From assembly GCA_023023105.1 (NCBI GenBank), contig CP083824.1, positions 4,030,001 to 4,094,000 of the forward strand: DNA of 64,000 nt, in the 5' to 3' direction. Numbering within the stretch: the stretch's first letter is position 1; each line of letters starts with the position of its first letter. The position numbers were made by a program, and so were the translations under genes. The notes under the pieces are model-generated. The model was not told the DNA's origin, made no database searches, and saw nothing but the letters and a program-made list of their open reading frames with translations. This stretch comes from Enterobacter ludwigii (GTDB lineage Bacteria > Pseudomonadota > Gammaproteobacteria > Enterobacterales > Enterobacteriaceae). Positions 24,614 to 37,276 of this stretch are shown in pieces.

Positions 24614-25108
24614 ATGCGACACGAACACGATGGCGGCGGACGTCGACCGCGCTTTTTTGGCCACGGCGATCTGCGTCTGGTGATTCTGGATATCCTGACG
24701 CGCAATGCGAGCCACGGCTACGAGCTGATCAAAGAGATCGAAAACATGACTCAGGGGAATTACACCCCAAGCCCGGGCGTAATCTACCCGACTCTGGATT
24801 ATCTACAGGATCAGGCCTTTATCCTCATTAAGGAAGAAGAAAACGGCCGTAAGAGCATTACGATTACCGTGGCGGGTCAGCAATGGCTGGATGAAAATCA
24901 GGAACAGCTGGCGCACATACAGGCGCGTATCAAAGCGCGTTCCGTCGGTTTCCAGTTGCGAAAAAACCCGCAGATGAAGCGGGCGCTGGATAACTTCAAA
25001 GCGGTATTAGACCTGAAGGTCAATCAGGGAGAGCTCAGCGATGCGCAGCTTAAGCAGATCATCGGCGTAATCGACCGCGCAGCGCTGGAGATCTCCCAGC
25101 TGGATTAA
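24614..25108 (+). CDS. yqjI: PadR-type regulator YqjI lacking the nickel-binding extension (resident copy)
   Basis: A 164-residue protein starting [20 protein letters not shown]. The PadR winged-helix domain and C-terminal helix align throughout with the island YqjI ([32 protein letters not shown], then [20 protein letters not shown]). The roughly 60-residue His/Cys-rich extension is absent, however: only HEH and a GGG linker remain. An in-frame TAG lies 24 nt upstream of the ATG, so no longer start is possible. In E. coli the extension is needed for nickel sensing, so this copy may be nickel-blind or respond through the remaining site (an iron-sulfur or iron response has been described for YqjI). 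GAAGGAC serves as ribosome site. Confidence 0.93.
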   Translation: MRHEHDGGGRRPRFFGHGDLRLVILDILTRNASHGYELIKEIENMTQGNYTPSPGVIYPTLDYLQDQAFILIKEEENGRKSITITVAGQQWLDENQEQLAHIQARIKARSVGFQLRKNPQMKRALDNFKAVLDLKVNQGELSDAQLKQIIGVIDRAALEISQLD

Positions 25109-26664
25109 GCCGGTGCGTGCTCGCCCACCCGGAAGACGCGTACCAGCTCTTTCAGATGCATCGCCTGTTCGTTAAGGGATGCCGCCGCCGCGACGGACTC
25201 CTCCACCAGCGCAGAGTTTTGCTGGGTGGTGGCATCAATCAGTCCAATCGCGCTGTTGATCTGCGAGATCCCCTCCGTCTGCTCATGGCTGGCCTGGCGG
25301 ATCTCACGCAGAATAACGTCCATCTCTTCCACGTTACCGACCATCCCGTTGATCAGCCCACTCGCTTTTTCGACCAGGTTCATCCCGTCCTGGGTCTGGC
25401 TGGTGGAGCTCTCAATCAGCTCACGAATTTCACTGGCAGACGATGCGCTTTTCTGAGCAAGCTGACGCACCTCGCCCGCCACAACCGCAAAGCCACGGCC
25501 ATGCTCACCCGCACGTGCCGCTTCCACTGCCGCATTCAACGCCAGAATGTTAGTCTGGAAAGCAATGGCGTCGATCAGGTCGATAATGTCGGACATCCGG
25601 TTCGAGGTCTCATTAATCAGGCGCATTTTGCTGGTCACCTGCTTCATCATCTCACCGTTGTTTTTAACCACCGTGGCGGCATCTGCTGAGAGGGTGGTCG
25701 CCTCACCGGTATGCGACGCGGTGTTTTTCACCGTAGCGGTGATCTGCTCCATGGAAGCGGCGGTCTGTTCAACAGAGCTTGCCTGCTCTTCCGTGCGCGC
25801 GGCCAGATCCTGGTTACCGGCCACAATCTGCGCGGCAGCGCTGGAGATATTCTCTGAGCCAGTTTGCACCTGCTGCACAATGTCCATCAGGCGTGTTTTC
25901 ATCTCCATCAGCGCATGCAGCAGTTGACCCGTTTCGTCTTTACCGTGCGGCGTGATGCTGCCGGTCAGGTCACCCTCGGCGATGGCTTCAGCAAAAGTCA
26001 CGGCCTGGCCCAGAGGACGGGTAATCGAGCGTACGATAAACCAGCCAATCAGGCTGCCTGCCGCCACGCTGAAAAGGGTAATCAGGATCAGCAGCAGACG
26101 GTTGGTTCTGAAGTCCCCCTCCACCTGCGCACCTGCGTCGTGCATTTCGGTGTTCTGAATGGCAATCAGCGCCTGCACCTTCGCTTTGTACTCCTGCTGC
26201 AGGTTAAGGGTCGTGGTCATCATCTCCCTGATAGCACCCGCGCGATCGTTATTCTGCACTGCCTGTAAAATACGGTAACGCGAGTCCAGATACTGCTGAC
26301 GCACACCGCGGATATCCGCCAGTGCCTGCTGTGATTTCGCATCATGCAGCGCGTTGTTCAGCTCACCCAGGAGCACGGTGATATTCCCGCTGATCTCCTT
26401 CAGACGCTGTTGCGATTGCGCCGTATAGGTCCCCTGTTCATCCAGCAACATGAGCTGCTGAGTGCCAATAAATTCCTGGAAGTTGTCGATTAACTGGTTC
26501 GCTTTTACCGTCGTAGGATAGTCACTGGTAATGATAGATTGCATCCCGTTATTGGCCCGGTTCAGACTCAGCAAGGACAAACTCGCACTCACCACCATCA
26601 GGACAATTAATAGCCCAAATGCCAGAAATAATTTCGTGCCGATCTTTACGTCATTTAAGAACAT
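25105..26664 (-). CDS. Methyl-accepting chemotaxis protein (resident copy)
   Basis: A 519-residue chemoreceptor. TM1 is at about residues 10-32, followed by a 4HB_MCP periplasmic domain, TM2 at about 190-212 ([20 protein letters not shown]), a HAMP ([23 protein letters not shown]) and a signalling domain with [18 protein letters not shown] and [20 protein letters not shown]. The cytoplasmic half is nearly the same as in the island copy, while the periplasmic half has diverged, so the two may sense different ligands. There is no NWETF-type tail. It overlaps the yqjI stop by 4 bp in convergent orientation and has a sigma-28 promoter. Confidence 0.93.
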   Translation of the reverse strand: MFLNDVKIGTKLFLAFGLLIVLMVVSASLSLLSLNRANNGMQSIITSDYPTTVKANQLIDNFQEFIGTQQLMLLDEQGTYTAQSQQRLKEISGNITVLLGELNNALHDAKSQQALADIRGVRQQYLDSRYRILQAVQNNDRAGAIREMMTTTLNLQQEYKAKVQALIAIQNTEMHDAGAQVEGDFRTNRLLLILITLFSVAAGSLIGWFIVRSITRPLGQAVTFAEAIAEGDLTGSITPHGKDETGQLLHALMEMKTRLMDIVQQVQTGSENISSAAAQIVAGNQDLAARTEEQASSVEQTAASMEQITATVKNTASHTGEATTLSADAATVVKNNGEMMKQVTSKMRLINETSNRMSDIIDLIDAIAFQTNILALNAAVEAARAGEHGRGFAVVAGEVRQLAQKSASSASEIRELIESSTSQTQDGMNLVEKASGLINGMVGNVEEMDVILREIRQASHEQTEGISQINSAIGLIDATTQQNSALVEESVAAAASLNEQAMHLKELVRVFRVGEHAPA

Positions 26665-26704
26665 ATTTTCTCCATCGATGTGATTATTTCTCAGACGATC
26701 GCTG

Positions 26705-26731
26705 TTATCGGTAACGAATTCTCTAACTTTA
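26705..26731 (-). promoter_or_regulatory. Sigma-28 (FliA) promoter of the resident chemoreceptor
   Basis: On the minus strand, TAAA (26731-26728), 15 bp and ACCGATAA (26712-26705) fit the flagellar consensus. The -35 extends as TAAAGTTA, exactly as in the island copy. Confidence 0.82.
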
Positions 26732-26948
26732 TGACTTTGATCGTTTTTTATTTCATAACCATCACAATAGATAGGTAGAGGCTATTAATAATGCCCCATC
26801 GATCGTTACTCAACCATCGGATGAGGCTTTTTCAAAATAGCATCGTGGAAAATTGGCTTAGGCAGGAATAAATAACTGAGATGATTTTTTTAGTTATTTA
26901 ATATTAAATTAACAATAAAACACATCAATAATTACAACCTCAAATAAT

Positions 26949-26982
26949 AAAGCCGTTTATTCCGTAAGGAATAAACGGCTTT
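26949..26982 (-). terminator. Terminator of aer
   Basis: AAAGCCGTTTATTCC pairs perfectly with GGAATAAACGGCTTT over a 4-nt loop. On the minus strand it lies 18 bp after the aer stop and is followed by a T-rich stretch. Confidence 0.82.
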
Positions 26983-26999
26983 ACTGGAACATGACTCAC

Positions 27000-28520
27000 T
27001 CAATGGAGAACCGTCACCGCATCCTTAAGACGTCCGGCGCGGTGTTTCACCATGGCGGAAATGTGCGCGCTTTCCTCGACCAGGTCGGCGTTTTTCTGCG
27101 TGATGCTGTCCAGCTCTGCCACGGCACGGGTTAACTCAGACAATCCAGTTGCCTGCTCGGAGGTCGCGTGGCTAATCTGGGCAATAAGCTGGGTCACGTT
27201 TTTCACCTGCTCAACGATGTCATCCATTGTACGGCCTGCGGCGTGAACCTGTTCAGAGCCGGACTGCACCTTGCTGGCGCTGGCATCAATAAGCTTACGA
27301 ATATCATTAGCCGCACTGGCGCTGCGGCTGGCGAGATGGCGAACTTCGCCCGCGACCACAGCAAAACCTTTGCCCTGTTCACCCGCCCTTGCTGCTTCAA
27401 CCGCCGCGTTGAGCGCCAGAATATTGGTCTGGAAAGCGATGTCATTAATCAAGGAGGTAATCGAACCAATGCGCTGCGTGCTGTCGGCGATATCATCCAT
27501 GGTTTTCACCACGGTCTGCATCGCATTCCCCCCCTTCGTTGCCGCACTGCTTGCGGCCACGGAAAGTTTGTCCACTTCTGCGGCGGTTTCAGAGTTACTC
27601 TGAACAGAAGCCGCCATCTGGTTCATTGTCGCGACGGTCTGCTGTACATTCGCTACGGTCTGGCGCGTGCGATCGTTCAAATCTTCATTACCCTGCGCAA
27701 GCTTGTCGCTACCATCGCGCACGCTCACCACCTGGCTTGATACGTCATTGATTAACCAGCGGCACATCAGCCCCAGTTGTCCTACCGCACGCAAGGTGAG
27801 CCCCAGTTCGTCGCTGCGGTTCAGGTGCTGTACGCTGTTGCGCTCACCGGTCGCCACTTTCAACGCCTGGCGCGCCACATTCTCTACCGGACGGACAATC
27901 TGCTGCTCAAACATCAGCGTTCCCAGCAGCATCACCACCGCAGCCGCCGCGATCGGTATCCAGCCTGCGGAAGTCGTGACCAGCGTGGCCGCGAGCACAG
28001 CAAAAAGCGCCGCCATCACGCTGCGAACGCGCCAGCGCAGCGGCATTGCCGGGAGTTTCCCCAACCAGCCTTTACGTACCACCAGCCCTTTATGAATACG
28101 TTTCTTACAGCTTCCGTCATTCAGCGCCCGGTAGAGAGGCTCCACGGTGGCAATCTCTTGTTCCGTGGCTCTGGTGCGGATGGACATATAGCCCGTCACC
28201 TGCCCGTGACGCACCATCGGCACTGCGTTAGCACGAACCCAGTAGTGGTCGCCGTTTTTACGTCGGTTTTTGACAATCCCGCTCCACGGCTCGCCCTGTT
28301 GCAGGGTGTACCACATATCGGCAAATGCCGCCTTTGGCATATCCGGGTGGCGCACCATATTGTGCGGCTGGCCCGTCAGCGCGTCGAGCTCATAACCGCT
28401 CACCTGCACAAACGTGTCGTTAGCGTGTGTAATGTAGCTATGGATGTCTGTGGTAGACATTAAGGTGGTGTCATCATCCAGAGGATATTCATTCTGGCTG
28501 ACATAGATTGGAGAAGACAT
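27000..28520 (-). CDS. aer: Aerotaxis receptor Aer
   Basis: A 506-residue redox/aerotaxis transducer. It has an N-terminal FAD-binding PAS domain ([20 protein letters not shown], then [20 protein letters not shown] and [19 protein letters not shown]), an F1 linker, a membrane anchor at about 165-207 (two hydrophobic passes around [20 protein letters not shown]), a HAMP-like region and a signalling domain ([32 protein letters not shown]). The residues known to bind FAD in E. coli Aer (the NMVRHPDMP segment) are conserved. The start at 28520 (MSSPIYVSQ) follows GGGATG and matches the family; an ATG 9 nt upstream is less likely. Confidence 0.96.
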   Translation of the reverse strand: MSSPIYVSQNEYPLDDDTTLMSTTDIHSYITHANDTFVQVSGYELDALTGQPHNMVRHPDMPKAAFADMWYTLQQGEPWSGIVKNRRKNGDHYWVRANAVPMVRHGQVTGYMSIRTRATEQEIATVEPLYRALNDGSCKKRIHKGLVVRKGWLGKLPAMPLRWRVRSVMAALFAVLAATLVTTSAGWIPIAAAAVVMLLGTLMFEQQIVRPVENVARQALKVATGERNSVQHLNRSDELGLTLRAVGQLGLMCRWLINDVSSQVVSVRDGSDKLAQGNEDLNDRTRQTVANVQQTVATMNQMAASVQSNSETAAEVDKLSVAASSAATKGGNAMQTVVKTMDDIADSTQRIGSITSLINDIAFQTNILALNAAVEAARAGEQGKGFAVVAGEVRHLASRSASAANDIRKLIDASASKVQSGSEQVHAAGRTMDDIVEQVKNVTQLIAQISHATSEQATGLSELTRAVAELDSITQKNADLVEESAHISAMVKHRAGRLKDAVTVLH

Positions 28521-28571
28521 CGTGAGCATCCCTTGCAGGTTATTTGAATGTTAATTTTGTGGATTTATGTT

Positions 28572-28598
28572 TTTTCGGCGGTAAACAATTTATCTTTA
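28572..28598 (-). promoter_or_regulatory. Sigma-28 (FliA) promoter of aer
   Basis: On the minus strand, TAAA (28598-28595), a 15-bp spacer and GCCGAAAA (28579-28572) match the consensus, consistent with the FliA-dependent expression of aer known in E. coli. Confidence 0.82.
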
Positions 28599-28739
28599 GT
28601 TGTTAAACTTGATAGAGATCGCAGATTTCACTTAAACCGCACTTTTTGTGAGATTTTATAATTCATTGATTTCAAATACTTTCGCAAAGAAATTACCTGC
28701 AAAGCATGATGTGTTAACGCCCACTTAAGTAGCAGCAAA

Positions 28740-28756
28740 TGCCCCACTTTGGTGCG
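28740..28756 (+). promoter_or_regulatory. NtrC-like enhancer site upstream of patA
   Basis: TGCCCCACTTTGGTGCG approximates the NtrC dyad TGCACC-N4-TGGTGCA. It lies about 150 bp upstream of the sigma-54 promoter, a usual enhancer distance. Confidence 0.5.
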
Positions 28757-28893
28757 ATTGCCTTTTCCCGCGTCTTTTTAAGCTCGCTGCCATGGATAGC
28801 GAAATCCCGTTTCGGTTGTATCGGCATGATTAAATATTGTGCAACATAATTTTAACCTGGCGTTTATCCCGATTTTCGTTAAGTCAGCTGAAG

Positions 28894-30335
<1,442 letters not shown>

Positions 30336-30342
30336 TCTGAAT

Positions 30343-30374
30343 TCCCCCTCCCCGTTGGAGGGGGAAAGTTTTTA
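30343..30374. terminator. Bidirectional terminator between patA and lsrG
   Basis: TCCCCCTCC and GGAGGGGGA form a stem around CCGTT, followed by AAAGTTTTT. It separates the convergent patA and lsr transcripts. Confidence 0.75.
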
Positions 30375-30665
30375 CTCCGGTAACAAACCCACAAAACTGC
30401 GTTTTTTGCGCGGCTCTGACATCAACTCCTCGAGCTTATCCACGCACGCCAGATAATGCGGCGTTTGCTTGTGCGCCAGCACCGCCTCTTCGTCTTTATA
30501 GGCTTCGTAGATAAAGAACCGGGTTTTCACCCTTGGATCCTGTAATACGTCAAAACGCAGGTTCCCCGGTTCCTGGATCGCCCCTTCATGGTTGGCGCGA
30601 AATACTTCCAGAAACTCATCCACCCGTTCAGGCTTGATGTTGATCTCCACTAACGTCACGTTCAT
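30372..30665 (-). CDS. lsrG: Phospho-AI-2 isomerase LsrG
   Basis: A 97-residue ABM-fold protein starting [20 protein letters not shown], with [17 protein letters not shown] and [22 protein letters not shown] typical of the family. In E. coli LsrG isomerises phospho-DPD (P-HPD) to 3,4,4-trihydroxy-2-pentanone-5-phosphate, removing the LsrR inducer. The start ATG overlaps the lsrF stop (ATGA), so the gene is translationally coupled as the last gene of lsrACDBFG. Confidence 0.95.
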   Translation of the reverse strand: MNVTLVEINIKPERVDEFLEVFRANHEGAIQEPGNLRFDVLQDPRVKTRFFIYEAYKDEEAVLAHKQTPHYLACVDKLEELMSEPRKKRSFVGLLPE

Positions 30666-31549
30666 TTTGCTTCTCCCTGTTTCTCTTCCTGCCAGAACTG
30701 GAACGCTTCCCGAGCGCTCATATTCTCGTGAACCACTTTCTTCACCGCTTTCAGCATCGCCAGCGGCGCGCTGGACTGGAAGATATTGCGTCCCATATCC
30801 ACACCGGATGCGCCCTGGTCGATAGCCCGCCAGCACATCTCCAGCGCCTCGTGCTCCGGCAGTTTTTTGCCCCCGGCGATGACGATCGGCACCGGGCAGC
30901 TGGCGGTCACTTTTTCAAAGCCTTCGTCCACATAATAGGTTTTGACGAACTGCGCCCCCATTTCTGCGGCAATGCGGCTGGCCAGCGAGAAATAGCGTGC
31001 GTCGCGCGCCATCTCCTTGCCCACGCCCGTCACTGCCAGCGTCGGCATGCCGTAGCGCGCGCCCGCATCGACAAGCTTGATGATGTTGTTGATCGACTGA
31101 TGCTCGAACTCGCTGCCGATGTATACCTGCGCCGCCACCGCGCAGACGTTCAGGCGCAGCGCGTCTTCCATCGCTACCGCCACGCACTCGTTGGAGAGCT
31201 CACCCAGAATCGAGTTACCGCCGGAGGCGCGCAGCACCACCGGTTTGTTCGTCGCGGCAGGTACGGTGCTCCGCAAGATACCGCGGGTGCACATCAGCAC
31301 GTCGGTTTCACCAAACAGCGGGGCAATCGAAAGATCGATACGCTCAAGACCGGTAGTCGGCCCCTGGAAATAGCCGTGATCAAAGGCCAGCATCACCGTG
31401 CGGTTGCTTTTCGGGTTGAAAATGCGTGCCAGCCTGGACTGCATGCCCCAGTCCAGCGAGCCGCAGCCTTTCAGGGTGAACGGCACGTTCTGCTGCGGCG
31501 TGCCAATGCCAAAATCTTTACCGTCTTTGATGTCGTCTAAATCAGCCAT
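30662..31549 (-). CDS. lsrF: 3-hydroxy-5-phosphonooxypentane-2,4-dione thiolase LsrF
   Basis: A 295-residue class I aldolase-fold enzyme that, with CoA, splits the LsrG product to DHAP and acetyl-CoA and so ends AI-2 catabolism. Features include [32 protein letters not shown], the probable Schiff-base region [15 protein letters not shown] and the phosphate-binding [12 protein letters not shown] plus [13 protein letters not shown]. It is preceded by lsrB with an 11-bp gap and overlaps lsrG by 4 bp. Confidence 0.96.
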   Translation of the reverse strand: MADLDDIKDGKDFGIGTPQQNVPFTLKGCGSLDWGMQSRLARIFNPKSNRTVMLAFDHGYFQGPTTGLERIDLSIAPLFGETDVLMCTRGILRSTVPAATNKPVVLRASGGNSILGELSNECVAVAMEDALRLNVCAVAAQVYIGSEFEHQSINNIIKLVDAGARYGMPTLAVTGVGKEMARDARYFSLASRIAAEMGAQFVKTYYVDEGFEKVTASCPVPIVIAGGKKLPEHEALEMCWRAIDQGASGVDMGRNIFQSSAPLAMLKAVKKVVHENMSAREAFQFWQEEKQGEAK

Positions 31550-31560
31550 TTGCTCCCCCG

Positions 31561-32562
31561 TCAGAAATCATATTTATTGATGTTCTCTTTGGTGAACACC
31601 ACACGCTCCGGCAGCAGCACAATGCCGTTGCCCTTCGCTTCATACTGGTAGCCCTGCACGCTGTTCGGCTCGACCTTCAGCGCCCCGATATTTTTTACGT
31701 CCACGCTGTCGCCAACGTTAAGATCGCCTTTTTTCAGCAAACGATCGGCGACATTGACCGCAATTTTGCCTTGCTGCACGACATCCCACAGACCGAAGGC
31801 TTTCACCGTGCCGCGCTCAACGTACGGACGCATCACGTTCGGCGTACTAAAACCAACGATCGCCACCCCCTCCCGCTTGAGGTTTTCCGCCGCCTGCGCT
31901 GCCGCAGGCAACGCGTTGGCATCCGGGGCGATGATCGCATCCAGATCCGGATACGCTTTTAAGATCCCCTCTGCGGTTTGCAGGGATTTGGTGGCATCGT
32001 TATAGCCAAACTGTGTGGTGACGATCTGCCACTGAGGATGATCTTTCTCGATTTTGGCTTTCGCCTCTTTCACCCACTGGTTCTGGTCGGTGACGGTAGG
32101 GCTGGAGTAGAAGAACGCCACTTTGGCATTCGGTTTCGTCACTTGCTTCGATGCCATCTCCACCAGCAGGCCACCAAGCTGTTCCGGCGTTCCCTGGTTG
32201 ATGTAAATGCTGCGGCACTCCGGTTTGGTGTCGGAGTCCCAGGTCAGAACTTTTACGCCGCGCTGCATCGCGCGCTTCAGCGCCGGACAAAGGCCATCCG
32301 GTGACACGGCGGAGACGATAATCGCGTTATAGCCCTGGTTAACGAAGTTATTGATGAGCTGCACCTGGCCAGAGACGCTTGGCTCGGTCGGGCCATCGTA
32401 GGTGACGTCCACACCCAGATCTTTTCCCGCCTCTTTTGCACCGTTGCCGCCGCTGGTGAAGAAACCCACGCCCACCAGTTTCGGGATAAAGGCAATGCGG
32501 TCCGCCGCCTGCGCCGATGCGATGCTAAGGGCCATCGCCAGGACTATCAGTTTTGTTTTCAT
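31561..32562 (-). CDS. lsrB: Autoinducer-2 periplasmic binding protein LsrB
   Basis: A 333-residue periplasmic sugar-binding protein. The start is taken at ATG 32562 ([19 protein letters not shown] is a good signal peptide with an AQA cleavage site). The mature protein begins [20 protein letters not shown] and includes [32 protein letters not shown] and [16 protein letters not shown], the AI-2 pocket residues known from Salmonella and E. coli LsrB. It delivers R-THMF/AI-2 to LsrACD and may also present AI-2 to a chemoreceptor. A GGAGCG site lies upstream, inside the end of lsrD. Confidence 0.96.
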   Translation of the reverse strand: MKTKLIVLAMALSIASAQAADRIAFIPKLVGVGFFTSGGNGAKEAGKDLGVDVTYDGPTEPSVSGQVQLINNFVNQGYNAIIVSAVSPDGLCPALKRAMQRGVKVLTWDSDTKPECRSIYINQGTPEQLGGLLVEMASKQVTKPNAKVAFFYSSPTVTDQNQWVKEAKAKIEKDHPQWQIVTTQFGYNDATKSLQTAEGILKAYPDLDAIIAPDANALPAAAQAAENLKREGVAIVGFSTPNVMRPYVERGTVKAFGLWDVVQQGKIAVNVADRLLKKGDLNVGDSVDVKNIGALKVEPNSVQGYQYEAKGNGIVLLPERVVFTKENINKYDF

Positions 32563-32563
32563 C

Positions 32564-33541
32564 TTACGCTCCGGGTAGTTTTGTGAAGAGAGATCGCACC
32601 CATTCACGGTGCAGACTCAACGAACGTCCCATCACCACCACAACCAACAGCGCCCCTGACAGCGCGCTCGACACCTGGTTGGGGATGCCGACCATCTGTA
32701 AACCCTGTTGCAGATACCCCACCAACAGTGCCGCCAGTGCAGTACCGATTACCGAACCTGAACCGCCGTAGATATTGGCCCCGCCAAGTACAGCGGCGGT
32801 CAGCGCAGGCATCAGTAAATCGCGCCCTAAATCCGAGCGCGCGGAACCGAAATAGGAGACCATCACCAGCGCGGCAATCGCCGAGGCAACCCCGACCAGA
32901 CCATACAGCGCGTACGGAATGCCGTTGACCGACAGCGCCGCATAGCGCGCTGCGCGTGGGTTTTGCCCAATCAGAAACAGATGACGGCCAAAGCGCCCGC
33001 GATGGGTAATCAGCCAGAAGAAAACGGTGATCGCCGCGAACAGCACCAGCGGAACCGGTAAGCCGAGAAGTGTGAGGTTAGCGAATGCGGTAAAGCTGTC
33101 CGGGAAGCCACCGATGCCCTCATAGCCCGTCGCCCCCGCCATACCGGAGAGCAGTAGCGCCCCGCCGCCGTAGAGGTAGAGCGTGCCGAGAGTGATCACC
33201 AGTGGGCTAATGCCGGTGTAGTGGATAAGCGCGGCGTTGAATAAACCGCACAGCAGGCCGAGCAGTAAGGTCAGCGGAATTGCCACCGCCATCGGCCACC
33301 CCGACTGCATCATCACTCCCAGCGCGATGGCGCACAGGCTAATGGTCGAGCCGAGGGAGATATCGATCCCGCCGCTGATAATCACCAGCGTCAGCGGCAG
33401 TGCCACAATGCCAATGCAGATGAAATCGCTGGTGCTGAACAGCAACATATTGATATCCAGCATACGCGGGTTGATGGCACCAAAAAGCAGGATCTCCAGC
33501 ACCAGTAAAATCAGCAGCGTGCTTTCCCAGTTAAGCTTCAT
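32564..33541 (-). CDS. lsrD: AI-2 ABC transporter permease LsrD
   Basis: A 325-residue inner-membrane permease with about ten hydrophobic helices, of the ribose/BPD_transp_2 family. Recognisable segments are [20 protein letters not shown], the [17 protein letters not shown] loop, [13 protein letters not shown] and [20 protein letters not shown]. It pairs with LsrC to form the membrane channel. It starts directly after the lsrC stop (no gap) and ends next to the lsrB start. Confidence 0.95.
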   Translation of the reverse strand: MKLNWESTLLILLVLEILLFGAINPRMLDINMLLFSTSDFICIGIVALPLTLVIISGGIDISLGSTISLCAIALGVMMQSGWPMAVAIPLTLLLGLLCGLFNAALIHYTGISPLVITLGTLYLYGGGALLLSGMAGATGYEGIGGFPDSFTAFANLTLLGLPVPLVLFAAITVFFWLITHRGRFGRHLFLIGQNPRAARYAALSVNGIPYALYGLVGVASAIAALVMVSYFGSARSDLGRDLLMPALTAAVLGGANIYGGSGSVIGTALAALLVGYLQQGLQMVGIPNQVSSALSGALLVVVVMGRSLSLHREWVRSLFTKLPGA

Positions 33542-34573
33542 TTACGCCACCTCTTTTTTGCGTTTCGGAAACGGGGTGACGTGCTTTCCCCCTTTGTTTC
33601 CCGGCTGGAAACGGCTGTACTTCAGCGCCCGCTGATGGCGCGCCAGCGCCTGGCGCAGACGTCCGTCGAGCACCAGCACGCCAAGTAGCACCAGCCCGGC
33701 AATAAAGTCGTTCCACCAGGCCGGGAGCTTAAACAACACCAGCACGGTGTCGATTTGCGTCAGGAAGAAGGCGCCAAGTAACGCGCCAATTAGCGTGCCC
33801 GTGCCACCCAAAAGCGAAATACCGCCGAGCACGCAGGCGGCGATAGCTTTCATCTCCAGCCCGCTTCCGGTCTGGTTCGGCACAAAACCGATCTGCGCGG
33901 CAAAGACAATCCCGGCACAGGCCGCCAGCATGCCGTTCAGCGTGAAGGCGATCATCCGCGTGCGATTCACCGCCACACCCAGCTGGCGCGCGGCTGCCAG
34001 GTTATCGCCTACGGCATAAAAATCACGACCAAAGGCGGTGCGCGAGAGCGTCCACGCCCCTGCCGCCGCGAAAAACAGTACCACCATACCGAGCGGCGAT
34101 AGACCGAATGCGACAGGTTCAGAGAGGGATTTCAGCTGCGGCGGCAGCCCTTCAATCCACTTTCCGCCCGTCCAGAGCAGCATCGCCCCGCGATACAATC
34201 CCAGCGTACCGAGCGTGGCGACAATCGCCGGGATGCGTAGCCCGACAACCAGTAAACCGTTAAATGCCCCTGCCAGTGCGCCAATGGTCAGCGCAAACAG
34301 CATCGCCACCGGCAGGCTGTAACCGCTGTTGAGCGCCACCCCCACGGCAATGGCGCACAACCCCACCGTCGATCCCACAGAGACATCAATATTGCGGGTC
34401 AGCATCACCATCGCCGCGCCCAGTGCCAGCAGGATCAGAATTTGCGAACTGGCGAAGATCATTCCCAGCGTCTGAAAACTGAAATAGGCCGGGTTAAGGG
34501 CCACCAGCACGGCAAACAGCGCCAGGATCGCCAGCAGCGCGCTGAGCTCACGGTTTCTCAGTAACATCTTCAT
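33542..34573 (-). CDS. lsrC: AI-2 ABC transporter permease LsrC
   Basis: A 343-residue inner-membrane permease. It has [40 protein letters not shown] and [20 protein letters not shown], the family landmarks shared with LsrD and RbsC. The C-terminal tail is long and basic ([20 protein letters not shown]). Start and stop overlap or abut lsrA and lsrD, so the operon is tightly packed. Confidence 0.95.
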   Translation of the reverse strand: MKMLLRNRELSALLAILALFAVLVALNPAYFSFQTLGMIFASSQILILLALGAAMVMLTRNIDVSVGSTVGLCAIAVGVALNSGYSLPVAMLFALTIGALAGAFNGLLVVGLRIPAIVATLGTLGLYRGAMLLWTGGKWIEGLPPQLKSLSEPVAFGLSPLGMVVLFFAAAGAWTLSRTAFGRDFYAVGDNLAAARQLGVAVNRTRMIAFTLNGMLAACAGIVFAAQIGFVPNQTGSGLEMKAIAACVLGGISLLGGTGTLIGALLGAFFLTQIDTVLVLFKLPAWWNDFIAGLVLLGVLVLDGRLRQALARHQRALKYSRFQPGNKGGKHVTPFPKRKKEVA

Positions 34574-36060
34574 GATTGTCCTCCGAAGGCCAGCGACATC
34601 ATTCTGTCGAGGCTGACGGCGTGGCGTGGCAGCTCCCCGCTGAGCATCCCCTGGTGCATTACCAGCACACGGTCAGCCAGCCCAGGGAATTCATCGAGAT
34701 CGCTTGAGATCATCAGCACCGCGACGTTTTGCGCGGCAACGCTTTTTATCAGCTGGTAGATGTCTGCTCGCGCCGACACATCCACGCCGCGCGTGGGTTC
34801 ATCCACAATCAGCAGCAGTGGGTTGGCTTCCAGACAGCGTGCTAGCAAGACCTTTTGCTGGTTACCGCCAGAGAGCGTCCGCACGGTCTGGTCTGCATCA
34901 TTGAGTTTGATCCCCAGCGCCCGGTGATAACGCTCCACCACCGCCGCTTCGCGCTTGCGCTGCTGCCAGATTGACGGTTCATTCAGGGCGACCGTGTTCC
35001 AGCGAACGGGCGCATCCAGGAACAACCCGGAAACCTGCCGGTCTTCCGGCAGATACACCAGCCCCTTATCCAGTCGCGAAAATACCGACTCGCTGCTGAT
35101 ATCCTGGTTTTCTAGCCAGACACGCCCTGCGCGCACCGGGCGCAGGCCATAGAGGGTTTCGGCAAACTCGGTACGCCCGGAGCCCACCAGCCCGGCAAGG
35201 CCGACAATTTCCCCGGCGTAAATCTCAAGGCTGAGGTCGATAAACCCTTCCCCGGTCAGTGTTTCAACACGCAGCACCGGAAAATCCTGTGCCTGCGTGC
35301 GCCGGTTGCCCGGCAGCGCCAGCCACAGCTTTTGGGTGTCGCTTAATTCTTTATCGCGGCTAACCGGCGTCATCGCACCAATGAGGGCGTTATCGTCGTA
35401 GTGCGCCGTTTCACCGCTGAGCACAATGGCACCGTCGCGCATCACTGAAACATAACTCGCCAGCTGGCGGATCTCCGGCAATTTATGCGAGATAAACACA
35501 ATGCCAACGCCCAGCTCCTGCAACGCACGGATCTGGCGAAACAGCCGCTCGGTTTCCCCTGGTGTTAGCGAAGCCGTTGGCTCATCCAGGATCAGGATCG
35601 TCGCATTGCGCATTAGCCCGCGCAGGATCTCCACCATCTGTTGATCCGCCACCTCCAGAGTGCTGGCAGTGGCATCCAGATTAAGCTGGCACTGCAACTG
35701 GCGAAGTTTCTCCGCCAGGCGTTTATCCAGATCGCGTTCACGCGGCAGGCGAAAAAGGATGTTTTCCCGCACCGTCAGGTTGGGAAACAGCAATGGCTCC
35801 TGCGGCACCAGATAAATGCCGAGCTTGTGTGCCTGCGCTGGGGTAAGCCGCGCAAATGACTGTCCGGATACCGAAAGTTCACCGCTGTCCGGCGTCTCCA
35901 CCCCGGCAATGATCTTCATCAGCGTCGATTTCCCCGCGCCATTACCGCCCATCAGCGCATGCACCTGACCCGCAAACAGCGTGAAATCAATGCCTTTTAA
36001 GACCGGCACGCCGGAGAATTGCTTGCAGATATCACGCGCTTCGAGAAGTAAGGTCATCAT
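34570..36060 (-). CDS. lsrA: AI-2 ABC transporter ATPase LsrA
   Basis: A 496-residue double ABC ATPase of the sugar-transport class. The first half has Walker [10 protein letters not shown], the Q-loop region [19 protein letters not shown] and Walker [16 protein letters not shown]. The second half has the degenerate Walker [10 protein letters not shown] typical of the RbsA family, the signature LSGGNQQKV and [20 protein letters not shown]. The start is taken at one of two adjacent ATGs (36060 or 36057, [20 protein letters not shown]), because the longer frame to 36105 runs through the LsrR operator. It is the first gene of lsrACDBFG, divergent from lsrRK. Confidence 0.95.
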   Translation of the reverse strand: MMTLLLEARDICKQFSGVPVLKGIDFTLFAGQVHALMGGNGAGKSTLMKIIAGVETPDSGELSVSGQSFARLTPAQAHKLGIYLVPQEPLLFPNLTVRENILFRLPRERDLDKRLAEKLRQLQCQLNLDATASTLEVADQQMVEILRGLMRNATILILDEPTASLTPGETERLFRQIRALQELGVGIVFISHKLPEIRQLASYVSVMRDGAIVLSGETAHYDDNALIGAMTPVSRDKELSDTQKLWLALPGNRRTQAQDFPVLRVETLTGEGFIDLSLEIYAGEIVGLAGLVGSGRTEFAETLYGLRPVRAGRVWLENQDISSESVFSRLDKGLVYLPEDRQVSGLFLDAPVRWNTVALNEPSIWQQRKREAAVVERYHRALGIKLNDADQTVRTLSGGNQQKVLLARCLEANPLLLIVDEPTRGVDVSARADIYQLIKSVAAQNVAVLMISSDLDEFPGLADRVLVMHQGMLSGELPRHAVSLDRMMSLAFGGQS

Positions 36061-36070
36061 CGCCCCGCCA

Positions 36071-36105
36071 TTGAACAAATGATTTTTAGATTTAATAATG
36101 TTCAA
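36071..36105. promoter_or_regulatory. LsrR operator candidate at the lsrA promoter
   Basis: TTGAACA (36071-36077) and its inverse TGTTCAA (36099-36105) frame 21 bp of AT-rich DNA immediately upstream of lsrA. This is the spacing of inverted half-sites bound by LsrR in the E. coli lsr promoter. Confidence 0.7.
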
Positions 36106-36237
36106 AAGCGTAGACGGTGAACTATATTTACAACCGTGCAGGGATCACAGTTTTATTGATTAAGATCCAGATAAACCCGAAACAAACTAAAAGATCCGTT
36201 TTGCCGCGCGGCTCACACTTTCCACCCGCGTCATCAC

Positions 36238-36270
36238 GAACATATGATCTAAATTTTTATAAGAGTTCAA
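36238..36270. promoter_or_regulatory. LsrR operator candidate at the lsrR promoter
   Basis: GAACA (36238-36242) and AGTTCAA (36264-36270) form an imperfect inverted pair with similar spacing to the lsrA-side site. It lies directly ahead of the lsrR start, where it would give autorepression. Confidence 0.55.
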
Positions 36271-36272
36271 TT

Positions 36273-37244
36273 ATGAGCGATAAACGCACTGCGGAAGAAG
36301 GTCGGTTTGCCGGGCTGGCGCTGGCGGAAGAGGAGCTGGTGGCTCGCGTGGCGTGGTGTTACTACCACGATGGATTGACCCAGAACGATATTGGCGAACG
36401 GCTCGGATTGCCGCGTCTGAAGATCTCGCGCCTGCTGGAAAAGGGCCGCCAGTCCGGAGTGATACGCGTGCAGATCAACTCTCGTTATGAGGGCTGTCTG
36501 GCGCTGGAAACCGAATTGCAGCAGCGTTTTGGGCTCAAGCTGGTGCGCGTGATGCCTGCCCTGAATACGCCGCCAATGAACGTCCGACTGGGCATTGGTG
36601 CCGCGCAGTCGCTGATGGGCGTGCTGGAACCCGGACAGCTTTTAGCGGTGGGATTTGGTGAAACCACCATGAGCAGCCTGCAGCACTTAAGCGGTTTTAT
36701 TAGCTCGCAGCAGATCCGTCTGGTGACGCTCTCCGGTGGTGTCGGGCCGTATATGACCGGCATCGGCCAGCTCGATGCGGCCTGTAGCGTCAGCATGATC
36801 CCTGCCCCGCTTCGCGTTTCATCCGCTTCTGTTGCCGGGATCTTAAAACGCGAAACCAGCGTGCGGGACGTGATCCTCGCCGCAAAGGCGGCTGATGTAG
36901 CAGTGGTGGGAATTGGTTCCGTGAACCAGCGCCGTGACGCGACGATCTTGCGCTCTGGCTATATCAGCGAAGGCGAACAGCTGATGTATGCCCGCAAAGG
37001 CGCGGTGGGGGACATTCTCGGTTACTTCCTGAATGCCGAAGGGGAATGCGTCGAGGAGCTGGAGATCCATAAAGAATTACTGGGCGTCACGCTCGATGAA
37101 CTGGCGCAGTTGCCCACCATCGTTGGCGTGGCCGGAGGTGAAGAGAAAGCCGATGCGATTTATGCCGCACTGAAAGGTCGCCGTATCAATGGCCTGGTGA
37201 CGGAAGAGACGACAGCCCGCGCGGTGCTGGCTCTGGCCGGATAA
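36273..37244 (+). CDS. lsrR: lsr operon repressor LsrR
   Basis: A 323-residue SorC/DeoR-type repressor. The start is at ATG 36273 ([16 protein letters not shown]), since upstream codons read through operator DNA. The N-terminal HTH is [29 protein letters not shown]. The sugar-binding domain includes [27 protein letters not shown] and [17 protein letters not shown]. Phospho-AI-2, made by LsrK, binds here and releases the repressor from lsrA and lsrR promoters. It is co-transcribed with lsrK (32-bp gap). Confidence 0.95.
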   Translation: MSDKRTAEEGRFAGLALAEEELVARVAWCYYHDGLTQNDIGERLGLPRLKISRLLEKGRQSGVIRVQINSRYEGCLALETELQQRFGLKLVRVMPALNTPPMNVRLGIGAAQSLMGVLEPGQLLAVGFGETTMSSLQHLSGFISSQQIRLVTLSGGVGPYMTGIGQLDAACSVSMIPAPLRVSSASVAGILKRETSVRDVILAAKAADVAVVGIGSVNQRRDATILRSGYISEGEQLMYARKGAVGDILGYFLNAEGECVEELEIHKELLGVTLDELAQLPTIVGVAGGEEKADAIYAALKGRRINGLVTEETTARAVLALAG

Positions 37245-37276
37245 GAGCAGCCCTGCGCCTGACACGAGGCAAGCTC

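Larger units (their letters stand above)
26665..26999. other. Intergenic region between chemoreceptor and aer
   Basis: These 335 bp hold the sigma-28 promoter of the chemoreceptor at the left side and the terminator of aer at the right side. The AT-rich middle (26840-26940) shows no gene or other recognisable element. Confidence 0.7.

Noticed and set aside
30728..31540. Long (270-codon) plus-strand frame opposite lsrF
   Set aside because: Antisense shadow of a highly conserved GC-rich gene; no start site or family features.
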